From: Globisporangium splendens
Lineage: Eukaryota > Oomycota > Peronosporomycetes > Pythiales > Pythiaceae
Length of the DNA stretch: 64,000 nucleotides
Reading direction: 5' to 3'
NCBI GenBank assembly: GCA_006386115.1
Contig: VFIW01000012.1
Span: forward strand, 496,001 to 560,000
Under the pieces are notes generated by a model. That model did no database searches. It had not been told where the DNA came from and worked only from the letters and a program-made list of their open reading frames with translations. This document shows, piece after piece, positions 11,466 through 22,230 of the stretch. The position numbers and the translations under genes were made by a program. Within the stretch, counting starts at the first letter, position 1; the number at the start of each line of letters is the position of its first letter.

Positions 11466-13931
11466 CACTCCTGGCCCTCTACGGCTATTGTCAATCAGCT
11501 ACACGACCTAGTGAAACAATTTGTCTGGGGCTCAAGGAATGGTAAGCCTGCGAAACCGTGGATGAAGGAAGAACAAACCGAACTCAAAAAAATGAATGGA
11601 GGCTTGTCAGTACCCAACATCAGAACTGAGCTGATGACGATGAGTGCCACAGCAGTCTCCAAATGGGCAATCACAACCTCTCACATCGATCAGGTCATCG
11701 GGGAAATCTTGCTGCACAACACAAGGGCTTCTTCGACGTACATCACGCCGCTCGATGCAACTCCAAGGCGGCCACCCCAGCTTCATGATAACATGTGGAC
11801 AACTGGCGCAGCATTATGTGCGTCGCTCCATTCTCGACCCTACGAGCCCAGAGAACGTGATAATGTACGTTGGTGTTACGAGCACTTCAAGTCGACAATT
11901 GTGCAGGCTCAATGGGACGGCGATGTGCTCCAGATCGACCTCAGCTCTAAAATGTCTGACAGGCTTCCAGGTATCATCGCTGAAAGACGAAAGCTACGTG
12001 GGACATTCTGTGCAGAATGGCTGCCATACATGACCTCGACTGCAGATGGGTGGCTTCTTGATTCCAACGGCTCCCTTTACAAGCTTGCTCACACATCAGT
12101 ATCAGTTGGAACAGCACAACTGGGTGACATACTTCGATGGGAGTGGATAAGACCAGGAGTGCTTAACTTCATCTCAGCATGTGGAATCTCCGGATTCTCC
12201 CGGCCGTCTATTCGAGCGCTCGAGCGGTTATGTGCTACGTTGGTATCCAACTTCCCACAGCTCCTGTATCGACCACAGCAAACAAATGTGCTTCGACTGT
12301 ACAACGGGCAACGTCATTACAACCACGAATGGCATCTGCACACCAGCGAAGCAACTCTGACCCACGTCGACACGACCCTAGCCAAAGCTACGCATACAGT
12401 TCACTCCGCAATGGACTGTGACATCATGGCAACAAGAGACTTGAACGGACAGAAGGTCTCGTTCCATGCACATCTACGCTTCACAAGAATCGTGCAACTA
12501 TGGGGTGGCAGCGGACGATACAATACGACCAGATCTTTCTATCGGCAACAAGTTGCAGCAACGAGGACACAAATTGGCAAAGATACTCGAGATACAGCAG
12601 TCAACAAAGCTGCCCATACAGCAGGATCTCTGTGGCCAGGACTGCAATTAATCCAATGGAGCGAATTACACAACATCCCAGGGATTACTGCTTATACGGT
12701 CCAGACTCTTCTCCGGCTGAAAGCCAACCGACTCTCCATGTGGAACTAGGAGAAAGCTGATCTATCCTGCTCGAATCTCGAATGTTCCCAAGTTGTCCAA
12801 TCTTCTGTTCAACATCTATTCTGGGAGTGTCCGAAAGCCAAATTGGTGTGGAACTACTTTTATGTGCTATGGGCGAAGATCGGAATCACTCCTGGTCACG
12901 ACCCCGCAATCTGGATCTTCAGTCTGGATCTACCAGATACTCCAAGGCATGCATGGACCACGATCAAGAAACACATTATCGGACACAAGTTCTCCAATGA
13001 ACATCTCCAAGATCATCTCTATCCCGTCGCACACATGCTGTGGCGATATGTGAGCGCGTCGCTCATACAAGCCATTTGGTGTGCGCATCTGCGACGCATG
13101 GATTCGGATCCAATCGAATCGACTGCTGAGATGGCGATCATGATGACCAGATTAGAGGCAGGAATGTGAAACCTCACACGACTCGCTGAAGCGCAAGCTG
13201 GAGACTCTGACGGTCACACGGTTGCGGCAGTTCTCAAGGTCTGTGTCGACTGCTTTCTCAGCCAAACCGACGCCATCCCCTTGACTCCAAGTGATACTCG
13301 CGGCGTTTACCTGTTGTTTTTCGATGGTGGATCACGCGGCAATCCAGGACCAGGAGGGACTGGATCCATTATCGTGCGTGTCCATAAGGACTCGCACACA
13401 GCCAGTTTAGTTTGGGCCGCCAGCATGGGCTATAGCAGGAAGGACACGACCAACAACTTTGCCGAGTACTGGGGTCTCATACATGGACTCCGAGAAGCCC
13501 AACACAGTCACTTCGAACCGTTGTACGTGATTGGAGACAGTGCACTCATTATCTCCCAACAGCGAATGCATCGGTCCCCTCGACAGCACCGATTGGCACG
13601 TTTATACCAGATAAGTCGACGACTCGCGGATTGCATCGACATCCGAGGATGGTACCATCACTACCGTGCCTTCAACAAGATGGTGGACTCAGCCGCCAAC
13701 CTAGCCATGGACACCAGAACCTCAACGCAGGTCCACTTCCCAACTCAAAGAGCTGCTTTCAACAATCTCACCCAGGATCTTAACGACGTCATGCATTGGC
13801 TTATGCGAAGTTCGGAAGACCCAAGGTCATTGGACAACACAAGGCAGCCTCACATAGGATCAAGAGAACATGCCATCCTGGTCAAAGATTATTTATCATT
13901 CAGAAGTGATCTATTGCAATCCGCGCTATAG
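11466..13931 (+). pseudogene. LINE copy 2 ORF2 remnant (RT thumb, zinc finger, RNase H)
   Basis: Open from 11466 to a TAG at 12747-12749, which is the same base position as the TAG in copy 1. It is then open in the same frame through the zinc-finger-like CSNLEC...HLFWECPKA segment to a private TGA at 13167-13169 (CGA in copy 1), and open again through RNase H (FFDGGSRGNPGPGG, NNFAEYWGL, VIGDSALII) to TAG at 13929-13931. The RNase H part has no inactivating change that I can see. Confidence 0.88.
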
Positions 13932-14031
13932 ACACATTTGCACTCCTTCATGAAATTCGTAATGAAGATTAGTTAGGAGAATGGATATTGTAGGTCACGA
14001 CGATAAACCTAAATATACCTCACCTTATAAA
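11466..14031 (+). mobile_element. 5'-truncated RNase-H LINE, copy 2
   Basis: A 2,566-bp copy of the same LINE as 5023-7896, here on the plus strand inside Furry and flanked by an 11-bp target duplication. It begins in the RT thumb (HSWPSTAIVNQLH), so it is more truncated than copy 1, and ends at CACCTTATAAA. Reading across it from the host frame gives an artificial host-LINE chimera. Few differences separate the two copies, so both insertions look recent. Confidence 0.93.
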
Positions 14032-14042
14032 ATGTCATCGAT
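14032..14042. repeat. LINE copy 2 target-site duplication, 3'-side
   Basis: ATGTCATCGAT, matching 11455-11465. After it the Furry reading frame resumes (AIDEELQQLCFSFLPEQEQ). Confidence 0.93.
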
Positions 14043-16597
14043 GCAATAGACGAGGAGCTCCAGCAACTGTGCTTTTCGTTTCTTCCAGAACAAGAACAAA
14101 TGCAGATTCGAGCCAATGAGTCTGCGGACGACGGTGGCGACAATGAGCGTGGTCGTAGTGGTCATAGCAGCGGATTTGGTTGCAGCACTTGCTACGAGAT
14201 TCGAGGTTTCCGCGTCGAGGGTTTCGGTGGGCGACAGTACTATCCAAGCTCTTTTTTACACAGCCACATGGCGATCGCGCCACATTGGCCAAGTGTTATT
14301 TCGTTGCGTTCAGTGACGAGATCGACGCGCTTGAGTTACTGTGGAGGAGGTGCGACGGAGAAAGAGCGAAGCGCCTCCTGCTGGTTCGACTGTTCCACGT
14401 GATGCTGCTGCACCTTGGAGTCGAAGACGATGAACGGCATCGAGTCCTAGCGTTCCAATGACTCAAGCGTCTTCTCGGTAATCCCATTCTTGTGCCCCAC
14501 GGCGACTTCATCCTTGATGCGTTGCGGTAGCAGCACGGACGTAGTTCGAATGCGACTAAAATGCTGTCCATTTTGAGCACCGAGGTGGTGATTCGTATGC
14601 AACTCGAAGTGTCCGCACTACTGACGTCCGCTCTCAAAGGCATTGCTCTCGTTATGACCACGTCGATACTGCGGTTTCTCTCAACTTGTGACGTCACGCA
14701 GTAGCGGAAGCTCTTTGTTGTGACGTTGTCATGGCTCGCAGAAGTGTTACTTCAGCATGAGGTTAGCCACACTCTTACAGCAAGGAATCGCCATGGTGAA
14801 GATAGCGGCGAGATATCGGAGGAGTTGTTGTCGACTCGGTTCCGCTTGACGACGAGCGTAAGCTCTTCTTGCAGTACACAGCTGGAACATGCGTGGATTA
14901 CACTGGCGTCTGCGTCTACAGGCAAAGCCACACAGGAGGTGCAGTCCCACTACGCAGACAGAGTTTTCCGTCCCAATGTACCTCGGGTCGTGGACTGTGT
15001 ATTTCGTCAACGCGTCTCCAGTCTTCACATAGCGACAGCGAAAACCACCGTTTGGTGGTTGTGTCGGTCACACAGCAACGTCGCGTTTGAAGTTATGTTC
15101 ACGCTCATGGACTGCGTGCACTCGAGAAGAACAAGTTGCTTAAGCTCCGCGAACGACCGGTTGGAAGCAAGCATGGCTCAGATGGTCTACCCGCTCAACG
15201 ACATCGCTGTCGTGCTCATGCTACTCAGCGACAGCTGCTGCCATCTCACGCCTCGGCTCCACGTGCCAGCGTCCGTGGAAATGGCAATTCAAACCGTTAG
15301 CTTTGCGTTGCTGATTCTCTACAGCGCGGTACAAGACCACGACAGTTCGCGTCCACCCCACGTGATCACCCATGGCAAGAGGGAAGAATCCGACTACGTT
15401 GCTGAAAGAGCAGCAACCATGAGGTACTTTGAAGCGGCTCACGTTCACCTTGTCGAAGGTATTGCGCGAGAGCGCATGCTGGTGCTCCGTACATTGCTGC
15501 CTCTTGTGCATTCATCGTCGAGTGTCGAAGTTGAGACTGTACTAGACGCCTTGTCGCAGTATGACCTGTCGATCAATTATCCAATGGCCAGTGACTTCGA
15601 CTCAATCCTGGCACAGTATGTAAAGCGTTGCATCTCGCCATCAGATATCACCATTTGGAGCGACGAGTGCGTGAAGGAGTTCCTGCTGGCAATCGCGCTC
15701 TACAACTCTGGCAACTCTAAGGCGGCAATGCCTGTCGAGCGAGCTCTGTGCTGCGTGCCATCGTGCTCAGTATGCACAGAAGCGTCGACCCACGACTTTT
15801 TGAGCGGGCACAAAATATCGTAGCCCAGGCAGTGGCGTTTCCGTGTCCAGTGTTGGCCACAAATGCGCTGGAGCGTTTGGTGACCTGCATAGTTGCGCTT
15901 GTCCCCATTTTAGGTAGCACTGGTGACGACTTGGAGCAACTGCAATCGATTGTTCTCGATTTGAGTCATATCTGGCGAGGTGAAAATCGTGAAGATGCTT
16001 GCAAAATCAGTGAATTGTTGGAGCAATATTCGAGAGGTGAGCCTGATTCGGTATCCTCGACAGCAGCTGGTGACAACATCAGCACTCCTGTCGGCAATAA
16101 CAGCAGTGCCCACGAGAGCAAGCACAATGAGTTTTTGAGCTCGTGTGCATCTCATTTTGTGCAGTTCATCCAATCCGTCGCGGACGACGAGCTGTCGTTT
16201 GGTCCGCTCAGCGTGAGCTTTGAGATTCTCGTGAGCGCAAGTGAAAGCAATTGTCGAAGCAAACACTCCGTTACAGAGGACGAAGACAAATAGGAGCCTC
16301 GCGCTGTGGCGTACGTCGCTCTCTTCGTGATGGAAAAACTCCTGCAAGAAATTGAAATTCTCAATATTTCCTGGACACCGCCTTCGACAGTGACTGCTTC
16401 ACTCGCACGGCTCGTGAGAAGTGCTCCAGGCAATTCGCAATGGGAAGTTGCAGTGCGTGCCACGAGCTATATAAGTGCTCCAGTTGACTCAAGCACGTCG
16501 AGCGTCTGCACCAACATGACGCCGTCATCGTCGAGCTCATCAGTCGTGAAAAGCAAACCACATTTGACGATTACGACTTTGCCAACCGACGCAGGCA

Positions 16598-16602
16598 GCG
16601 GC
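16598..16602. repeat. Copia target-site duplication, left
   Basis: GCGGC immediately before the left LTR; the same five bases follow the right LTR at 21551-21555. Five base pairs is the usual Copia duplication. Confidence 0.9.
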
Positions 16603-16926
16603 TGTTGGATATTGCACTTAGCAATACTTAACCTTTGTGCATTCTCGACTTGCACTTGCTCATACGAGTATGAAGACTAATGACGGTGAGTCATTACCTG
16701 TTGGATTACGTTGCACATGTATATAGTTATATCAAGGTAACTGGTAGTGAGTCATATTCGGATGGGTTGAATCAGTAAGTGCGCCGAGGGAGCACTGTAG
16801 ACACAGAGGAGCTGACACAAGAACATACTAGGGAGACACACAAGATGGAAAGGTTCAGCGCCATTCTGCTTGACGACATCAATTCACTTTCACTTTTACC
16901 TTCCGCTGCGCACTACGAATCTAACA
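16603..16926 (+). repeat. Copia left LTR
   Basis: 324 bp, starts TGTTGGA and ends TCTAACA, giving the short imperfect inverted ends and TG...CA boundaries typical of LTRs. It contains tandem GTGAGTCAT-type motifs at about 16686 and 16748 that could be regulatory. Confidence 0.96.
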
Positions 16927-16938
16927 GGTTATGAGCCC
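16927..16938 (+). other. Copia primer-binding site, complementary to a tRNA-Met anticodon arm
   Basis: GGTTATGAGCCC begins directly after the left LTR. Its reverse complement GGGCTCATAACC contains the seven-base loop CTCATAA with a CAU anticodon. It is not complementary to a tRNA 3' end (no TGG start). This matches the half-tRNA priming known for Drosophila copia. Confidence 0.75.
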
Positions 16939-16980
16939 AAACTCTTGAACGTGACCTGTAAGTGAACAATCGAAGTCAAG

Positions 16981-19900
16981 ATGAAGCGCCCGGAAGATCT
17001 GTTGGGGAGCGTGAACTACTTTCATTGGGAATTCAACATGAGAATGACCCTCGCACGGAAGGGTCTCCTGGAACACATTACCGTTGTCAGGACCAGTGAT
17101 GAAGCGACGATTGAGTGGAAAGTCAATGACCAGAAGGCATATGCGATTATTGCCCAAGGTATCCAAGTCGTGCACCAATCCAAGATTCGGGGTACATTGA
17201 CTGCAAAGGAAGCGTGGGATACCCTTCACCAATTCTACAACAGATCCAATATCCAGAATCGTGTCGCGCTAACCAGGCGGCTACACGAATTCAAGATGGA
17301 CACGAGTCACACGATGTCCGAGCATCTGGATAAGTTCGACGAGCTCGTGCTCGCAATGGAAGCCGTTGGCGACGCGATTGACCAAACCCGCCAACTTGTG
17401 ATTTTGTTGGGAAGTCTTCCTACGGAATATGATGTGATCACATCCATCATCGAGAACATCCCTGAGATCAAGCTCATTGAAGTGAAGGAAAAACTTCTCA
17501 AGGAGTACGAGAAGTTGAAGAACCAAGATACCAAAGAAACAGCGTTTAGAGTGCGATACAGCAACAAGAGTGGCGTGAACTCGACGAGGAAGAAAACCTC
17601 AAAATTTATCGCCAACTCGAAAGGTTTTCGTGGAAGATGCAATGGCTGTAGCAAGTATGGCCATATGAAACGAGACTGTCCAGAGTTGCAGCAACAACGT
17701 CAGAGCGAGGTGATGTTTATGGCCGGAGGAAGCGGTTGTAACGGTTGGCTTGTTGACAGTGGAGCATCGTCACACATGTCGCCAAACAAAAGTGATTTTA
17801 CGAATTACCAAGTACTCGATAACCCAGTCGAAGTGACCATCGCCGACGGTGCTACTGTGAAAGCTATTGCAGTTGGAGAGATCGTGATCGAGTACTCCAA
17901 CGAACTCAAAGTCAGAGTTACTGATGTATATCACATCCCCGACCTTGATAGGAGATTGATCTCGGTTGCTAAGTTAACGCAACGAGGACTCGTAGTACAA
18001 TTCGGACCAAGTCATTGCTCCATTATCCAAGGTACTGAAGTCGTGATGAAGATTCAGAAGAAAAACAATGTTTATGTGATTGGTGCGGAACGTGAGCGTG
18101 CAATGGTGATCGAACACGGGCACTCTCCCAACCAGTGGGAGCTTTGGCATGCCCGACTCGGCCACGCAGGGTACGCCAACTACCTGAAGACCCAGCCCGT
18201 GGTGAAAGGACTCCCGTCCATAAAGAGAGACGATTCAAAGCTGTGCGGGGGATGCATGAAGGGGAAGAAAACAGTTCAGAGTTTCCCAAAGTCGACACCA
18301 ATTGTTAAATCGACACATCTGCTCCAGCTTGTCCACAGTGATGTTATGGGTCCCATGCAGATACCATCCAGTGGTGGTGCAAAGTACGTGTTAATCTTCG
18401 TCGACGACTACTCGAGATACGTGACTGGATATTTTCTGAAGAAGAAGAGTGAAGTTCCTGATCGATTCCGTGAGTACAAGGCACTTGTGGAGAACCAGTT
18501 CGGCGCAAACATCAAAAATATTCGCACCGATAATGGGACCGAATACGTCAATAAGCGATTCGACGGAACGTGCAAAGCAAGTGGGATCATTCATCAGCTG
18601 ACTACACCATACTGTCCACAGCAAAATGGACTGGCAGAACGAATGAACAGAACGGTGATGGAAATGGCGACAAGCATGCTGCATTTCAAAGGTGTGGAGA
18701 TGAAGTGGTGGGCAGAGGCAGTAAACACAGCTATATTCATCACCAACAGGACTACGAACTCCGTTCGTACGGACATCACTCCGTATGAAATTTGCTTCCA
18801 AGTCGCTCCAAACCTCGAGGACCTTCGCGTTTTTGGCTCATTGGGATTTGCGCATATCGACAAGTCGAAGAGATCCAAGCTTCATTCAAAAAGCTACGCG
18901 TGCATGCTCCTCGGCTATCCGGAGCAAACAAAGGGGTATCGAGTTCTGGATATCGAGAACGGAAAAGTCAAGATTAGTCGTTCTGTTACTCTTGATGAAC
19001 GAGAGGTCAACAGCATCTATGACGTGGTTAAGTATGAGGATGATGTTGAAGGTGTTCAGAGCCGAAAAATTGCCGACTTTGTTGACAGATATGACGACGT
19101 TGAAGCGGAACCAAGCGATCGGAATGTCGTGCTCGTGAATCCCGGCCAACAAGATGATGAACAAATGGACGCTGAAATCATGGACGTGGACGAACATGGG
19201 CAACGGACAGAAGACAATCAACTCACAACGGTGGGAGAAACGAACCCAGTAATCCGTCTGCGAAGTGATCAACCTGGGATACCTCACTATCGATTAGTGA
19301 GTTATCAGCAGCGCAGCTTTCCTGACCCGAGCCGTGACCATCGTGATGAATATAATCAAATGGTGTCCAGACCAACTATAAACAGGCGAAGATGGAGTCA
19401 GAACCAAACCCGGTTCTTATCGGATGGAAGCAGTGAGATTGAGACCAACCCGACACGGTTGATGATTGAACCAACAGAGGAAGAAGAAGAACCGAGTGGT
19501 GACCGAAGCATAGTGCTGTATCAGTCAGATGCTAACGTGAGCGACAGTGATATATCCGAACGCCCGAACAAGCGAAGCAGAGACGACCTCAATGCGTTTT
19601 CGTGCTTGTCAGAGATAGCGTTGACTGTGAATGTGCCCACAGCATACAAAGAAGCTACTGAATGCCGTGAGCGAGAACATTGGATGTCTGCTATTGATAA
19701 TGAGTTGCATGCTCATACCAAGAATGGGACGTGGACGATTGTCCCGCGCACCGCAGCAATGAAGGTTATCGGGAACAAGTGGCTGTTTGTGCACAAGAGA
19801 AACGAGAAAGGGGAGATAGTGAGTTATAAAGCCAGACTCGTCGCATTGGGATTCGGTCAAAAGTTTGGCGTCAACTTCTTCGAGACATACTCACCGGTAG

Positions 19901-21219
19901 CAAACACCAACTCCATCAGGATGCTGATTGCAATGTGCTCAAACCGTGGATATACCATTCTCCAATTCGATGTGGACACCGCGTTCCTGTACGGTGTCCT
20001 GGAAGAACTCGTCTACATGAATGTGCCGACTGGTATTGACGCGGGTCCAAACATGGTGTGTAAGCTGAACAAGTTTCTTTACGGGCTCAAGCAAGCCGCG
20101 CATGTGTGGAACAAGACCATCAATTCGGCACTAATTGCAATGGGTTTCAAGAACTCAATGGCAGACCCATGCATTTATGTGAAGGTCATCAGTGGTGAGC
20201 GAGTCTTCATCTGTTTATACGTCGATGATCTTCTGGTTGCTGCACAAAATGCGGTATTGATCGATTCGGTGAAGAACGACCTCATGAAGCATTTCCGCAT
20301 CAAAGAATTTGGATTGGCGAAGTATGTGCTCGGGATGGAGATCAATCAAGACAGTCGAACAAAAACAATTTCAATCAAGCAAACGCAATACATTGACGAT
20401 GTAACCAATCGATTCAATCAAGCTGAGGCGAAGCCAGTGAGCAACCCGTGTGATTCAAGCTGGAAACTCTCACTTGAAGACAGTCCTACGACAAGTGCAG
20501 AAAGGACCGAAATGAGAAAGAAACCATATCGCCAGTTAATCGGTTGTCTGCTCTACATCTCAATCTGCACCCGACCAGACATATCCTATGCGGTGAACCA
20601 CTTGAGCCGGTATGTTGAAAACCCTGGCGAACTCCACTGGAAGGCAGGCATTCGTGTCCTACGATACCTTCGTACTACGCGCCACTACGGACTTGTTTTT
20701 GGTGGCAAAGGAACTGAAAACCGCGTCGAGGTGTATTGTGACGCTGACTGGGGAACAAACGTGGACGACAGGCGTTCGGTTTCTGGCGTCATGATATTGA
20801 TGAATGGCGCACCAGTGATATACAAATCCAAGTACCAGAAAACTGTGGCTCTCTCATCATATGAAGCTGAATACATGGCGATGAGTTTATATGTTCAAGA
20901 AGTGTTATGGATGCGATCAATGTTGAAGGACCTATGCTGTGACCAAGCCGGACCGACTATCTTAATGGAAGACAATCAAGGAGCTATTGGACTCGCGAAA
21001 AACATTGGATACCAAGGCAGGACGAAACATGTTGACATCCGCTACCACTTCGTTCGTGAAAAGGTTCAAAGCAAAGAAATTCAGCTCCAGTACGTTCAAA
21101 CTTCGATGCAACTGGCAGATATTATGACGAAGGCACTCGGGACCAAGCGATTCAATTACCTCAGGAACGCGTGCGGAGTACGCGATCTGAATTCGATGAC
21201 TGCGAAACATGCTAAGTGA
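16981..21219 (+). CDS. Copia gag-pol polyprotein
   Basis: 1,412 residues in one frame, domains in canonical Copia order. They are a gag UBN2-type domain (about 5-190), a CCHC zinc knuckle CNGCSKYGHMKRDC (220-233), an aspartic protease with DSGASSHMS (259 onward), a GAG-pre-integrase (WHARLGH...CGGC, 389-425) and an integrase core with D454, D517 and E553. After an acidic linker come the reverse transcriptase with YVDD at 1080-1083 and RNase H (CDADWG, SSYEAEYMA, EDNQGAI). Integrase before RT defines Copia rather than Gypsy. No stop or frameshift is seen and all listed catalytic residues are kept. Start: the ATG 54 bases after the left LTR. Stop TGA lies eight bases before the right LTR. Confidence 0.97.
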   Translation: MKRPEDLLGSVNYFHWEFNMRMTLARKGLLEHITVVRTSDEATIEWKVNDQKAYAIIAQGIQVVHQSKIRGTLTAKEAWDTLHQFYNRSNIQNRVALTRRLHEFKMDTSHTMSEHLDKFDELVLAMEAVGDAIDQTRQLVILLGSLPTEYDVITSIIENIPEIKLIEVKEKLLKEYEKLKNQDTKETAFRVRYSNKSGVNSTRKKTSKFIANSKGFRGRCNGCSKYGHMKRDCPELQQQRQSEVMFMAGGSGCNGWLVDSGASSHMSPNKSDFTNYQVLDNPVEVTIADGATVKAIAVGEIVIEYSNELKVRVTDVYHIPDLDRRLISVAKLTQRGLVVQFGPSHCSIIQGTEVVMKIQKKNNVYVIGAERERAMVIEHGHSPNQWELWHARLGHAGYANYLKTQPVVKGLPSIKRDDSKLCGGCMKGKKTVQSFPKSTPIVKSTHLLQLVHSDVMGPMQIPSSGGAKYVLIFVDDYSRYVTGYFLKKKSEVPDRFREYKALVENQFGANIKNIRTDNGTEYVNKRFDGTCKASGIIHQLTTPYCPQQNGLAERMNRTVMEMATSMLHFKGVEMKWWAEAVNTAIFITNRTTNSVRTDITPYEICFQVAPNLEDLRVFGSLGFAHIDKSKRSKLHSKSYACMLLGYPEQTKGYRVLDIENGKVKISRSVTLDEREVNSIYDVVKYEDDVEGVQSRKIADFVDRYDDVEAEPSDRNVVLVNPGQQDDEQMDAEIMDVDEHGQRTEDNQLTTVGETNPVIRLRSDQPGIPHYRLVSYQQRSFPDPSRDHRDEYNQMVSRPTINRRRWSQNQTRFLSDGSSEIETNPTRLMIEPTEEEEEPSGDRSIVLYQSDANVSDSDISERPNKRSRDDLNAFSCLSEIALTVNVPTAYKEATECREREHWMSAIDNELHAHTKNGTWTIVPRTAAMKVIGNKWLFVHKRNEKGEIVSYKARLVALGFGQKFGVNFFETYSPVANTNSIRMLIAMCSNRGYTILQFDVDTAFLYGVLEELVYMNVPTGIDAGPNMVCKLNKFLYGLKQAAHVWNKTINSALIAMGFKNSMADPCIYVKVISGERVFICLYVDDLLVAAQNAVLIDSVKNDLMKHFRIKEFGLAKYVLGMEINQDSRTKTISIKQTQYIDDVTNRFNQAEAKPVSNPCDSSWKLSLEDSPTTSAERTEMRKKPYRQLIGCLLYISICTRPDISYAVNHLSRYVENPGELHWKAGIRVLRYLRTTRHYGLVFGGKGTENRVEVYCDADWGTNVDDRRSVSGVMILMNGAPVIYKSKYQKTVALSSYEAEYMAMSLYVQEVLWMRSMLKDLCCDQAGPTILMEDNQGAIGLAKNIGYQGRTKHVDIRYHFVREKVQSKEIQLQYVQTSMQLADIMTKALGTKRFNYLRNACGVRDLNSMTAKHAK

Positions 21220-21226
21220 GTGGGAG
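21214..21226 (+). other. Copia polypurine tract
   Basis: AAGTGAGTGGGAG abuts the right LTR and overlaps the polyprotein stop codon. This is the expected site of plus-strand DNA priming. Confidence 0.7.
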
Positions 21227-21550
21227 TGTTGGATATTGCACTTAGCAATACTTAACCTTTGTGCATTCTCGACTTGCACTTGCTCATACGAGTATGAAGA
21301 CTAATGACGGTGAGTCATTACCTGTTGGATTACGTTGCACATGTATATAGTTATATCAAGGTAACTGGTAGTGAGTCATATTCGGATGGGTTGAATCAGT
21401 AAGTGCGCCGAGGGAGCACTGTAGACACAGAGGAGCTGACACAAGGGCATACTAGGGAGACACACAAGATGGAAAGGTTCAGCGCCATTCTGCTTAACGG
21501 CATCAATTCACTTTCACTTTTACCTTCCGCTGCGCACTACGAATCTAACA
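21227..21550 (+). repeat. Copia right LTR
   Basis: 324 bp, same length as the left LTR and about 98.8% identical by eye. It is followed by the GCGGC duplication at 21551-21555 and the Furry C-terminal tail. Confidence 0.96.
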
Positions 21551-21555
21551 GCGGC
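21551..21555. repeat. Copia target-site duplication, right
   Basis: GCGGC, matching 16598-16602. Confidence 0.9.
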
Positions 21556-22230
21556 GCACCTGGTGTCAGTGATGGCCACAGAGCATCCATGTCACCAATA
21601 ACCACACCAAAGGCAAGTGTGTCGACACCGACGTCCGCCAAGAAAGACTCGCTGCAGAATGCGAGAACGAAACTCATGAACCTCATGACGCGTCGAACAA
21701 GTAGCAGTCCTCGGTCCAACACAAACAACAATAGCAATAGCAGTAGTAGTAGTAGTAACATCAGCCGCCGCCGCGCTGGCAACAACAACGACAGCAGCAG
21801 CTGTGCGAGCAGCACGACAAGCATCGTTGGGAGCAACCCCGCCGTGGAGTCTCACGACGCCAGCAGCTCTCCATCATCCCACAAGGCAGCGGGAACAGCG
21901 ACAGCACCGTGCATCGACCCAAGCGAAGCCTGCGCGGCGTTAACTCCATCGCGAAGTAAACTGTTCCGATCATAAACTTTGATTTTTTTCAAACCATTCA
22001 TTGTGTCCACATATTGACCACATGCGATGGACAGCATGTTGGCTGCGTGTACCCATCGAAGTTAAGTTCGCCTCTCATAATTGATTGTCACTGTTTTCTA
22101 TAGTGACATAAACGATAGTGACAGACAATTTTAAAAGTCATACGAACTTAATGAACAATGAGCCGATACCATTAAGTGCGCATGAAGGCACCAATGGCAC
22201 AGCGAGCAGCTACTTTGGCAATTGAGACTG

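Larger units (their letters stand above)
16603..21550 (+). mobile_element. Complete Ty1/Copia LTR retrotransposon
   Basis: A 4,948-bp element with two 324-bp LTRs, a 5-bp target duplication, a primer-binding site, one uninterrupted 1,412-codon gag-pol frame and a purine-rich tract. Its LTRs differ at only about four positions (two near 16831/21455 and two near 16875/21499), so the insertion is young. It is nested in the Furry pseudogene in the same orientation. All parts needed for autonomous movement appear present. Confidence 0.97.
9071..21975 (+). pseudogene. FRY: Furry/Tao3/Mor2-like cell morphogenesis protein, broken by two retroelements
   Basis: Remnant of the giant armadillo/HEAT-repeat scaffold (Furry, yeast Tao3, fission yeast Mor2) that works with NDR kinases in polarised growth. 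The N-terminal cell-morphogenesis domain is clear in pieces: a helical block around 9241-9890, then LVLHKPTKTAVRVAM through WELRVAVLSLVPNDIFGRYW and GLVGLEALLAICQ (9897-10600), and LLINGDIELRTNTFETLQ near 11330. Damage: phase changes near 9890, 11225, 14200-14330, 15735 and 16560; TAG at 16291-16293 inside an open frame; a LINE after codons for LDVID at 11465; and a Copia element at 16603. After the Copia a Ser-rich tail runs to a TAA at 21975. Without the insertions about 5.4 kb of coding sequence remains. Start chosen at 9071 (MVHELRRQLDA); an in-frame ATG at 8996 is an alternative. Confidence 0.8.

Noticed and set aside
11124..12749. 541-codon plus-strand ORF as a fusion protein
   Set aside because: It reads from Furry across the insertion point at 11465 into the LINE; the target duplication shows that it is an accident of frame.
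16927..16980. Classical plant-type Copia PBS (TGGTATCAGAGC)
   Set aside because: Not present; the sequence after the LTR fits a tRNA-Met anticodon arm instead.
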